DNA of 64,000 bases, from positions 37,976 to 101,975 of the forward strand of contig NZ_LSUQ01000006.1 in assembly GCF_001642725.1 (NCBI RefSeq), written 5' to 3'. The stretch comes from Ferroacidibacillus organovorans (GTDB taxonomy: Bacteria; Bacillota; Bacilli; Alicyclobacillales; SLC66). The notes below the pieces were generated by a model, which did no database searches, had not been told where the DNA came from, and saw nothing but the letters and a program-made list of their open reading frames with translations. Numbering within the stretch: the stretch's first letter is position 1; each line of letters opens with the position of its first letter. Both the position numbers and the translations under genes were made by a program. Shown one piece after another: positions 63,975 to 64,000 of this stretch.

Positions 63975-64000
63975 ATGCACGGGTACCAAAAGGATGCAGA
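63975..64000 (+). CDS. start of a gene cut by the window end, possibly CsoR-type
   Basis: After GAGGTGGTG (63961-63969) an ATG at 63975 opens a frame reading MHGYQKDA before the window ends; ATG 63970 in another frame is an alternative. The short start resembles the N-terminus of small CsoR/FrmR-type regulators, and the G-rich spacer fits, but eight residues cannot prove it. Confidence 0.35.

Overview
This 64 kb window reads as a chromosomal segment of a spore-forming Bacillota (class Bacilli). Supporting signs are strong GGAGG-type ribosome binding sites, frequent GTG and TTG starts, the rpoB-rpoC-rplGB-rpsL-rpsG-fusA-tuf / S10 / spc / alpha order, germination and sporulation genes (gerD, pdaB, spoIIM/kbaA-like) and a glmS ribozyme. 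Protein flavour and moderate G+C fit an Alicyclobacillaceae-like organism; the genus is inference only.

Layout. (1) 1-9000: end of rpoB, rpoC, an L7Ae-like gene, rpsL, rpsG, fusA, tuf. (2) 9018-9620: signal peptidase I, with a terminator on each side. (3) 9710-26865: one long tandem run of ribosomal protein genes with secY, adk, map, infA, rpoA and truA, ending at rplM-rpsI and a terminator. (4) 26992-34600: mrp/salA; a TetR-controlled efflux cassette with two adaptors and one DHA2 transporter; gerD and pdaB on the minus strand; a SpoIIM/KbaA-like gene. (5) 34665-44163: arginase, MnmH-like tRNA 2-selenouridine synthase, an SGNH hydrolase, an ECF sigma factor with a small soluble zinc anti-sigma factor, cdaA-cdaR, glmM, then the glmS ribozyme and glmS. 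(6) 44308-53788: accessory region with a COG4705-type membrane protein, a PadR cassette, VOC, SnoaL-like and MBL proteins, TetR, a secreted protein of unknown function, a SigK/RskA-like pair, a DinB-like protein and LysR. (7) 53881-58498: a fused 4Fe-4S/NrfD membrane subunit and a 997-residue cytoplasmic-type molybdopterin oxidoreductase. (8) 58556-63883: nadA, divergent from nadC-nadB-pabBC. (9) 63927-64000: promoter and first codons of a gene resembling a CsoR-type metal sensor.

How the parts work together. Regions 1-3 make the transcription and translation machinery and the export gate. Region 5 links envelope stress (sigma/anti-sigma), c-di-AMP synthesis (CdaA/CdaR) and amino-sugar supply (GlmM/GlmS), the latter with ribozyme feedback by glucosamine-6-phosphate. 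Region 8 makes quinolinate and nicotinate mononucleotide for NAD; both divergent promoters carry the same 10-base palindrome just past the -10. Region 7 looks like a quinone-linked Mo/Fe-S redox complex whose promoter has a LysR-type box.

The points I would check first are the Fe-S/NrfD fusion with a non-exported Mo subunit, the paired nad operators, the pdaB frame that seems to start at ATC, the soluble C-x25-H-x3-C-x2-C anti-sigma factor beside cdaA, and the two-adaptor efflux operon. No CRISPR array, rRNA, tRNA or insertion sequence was recognised.
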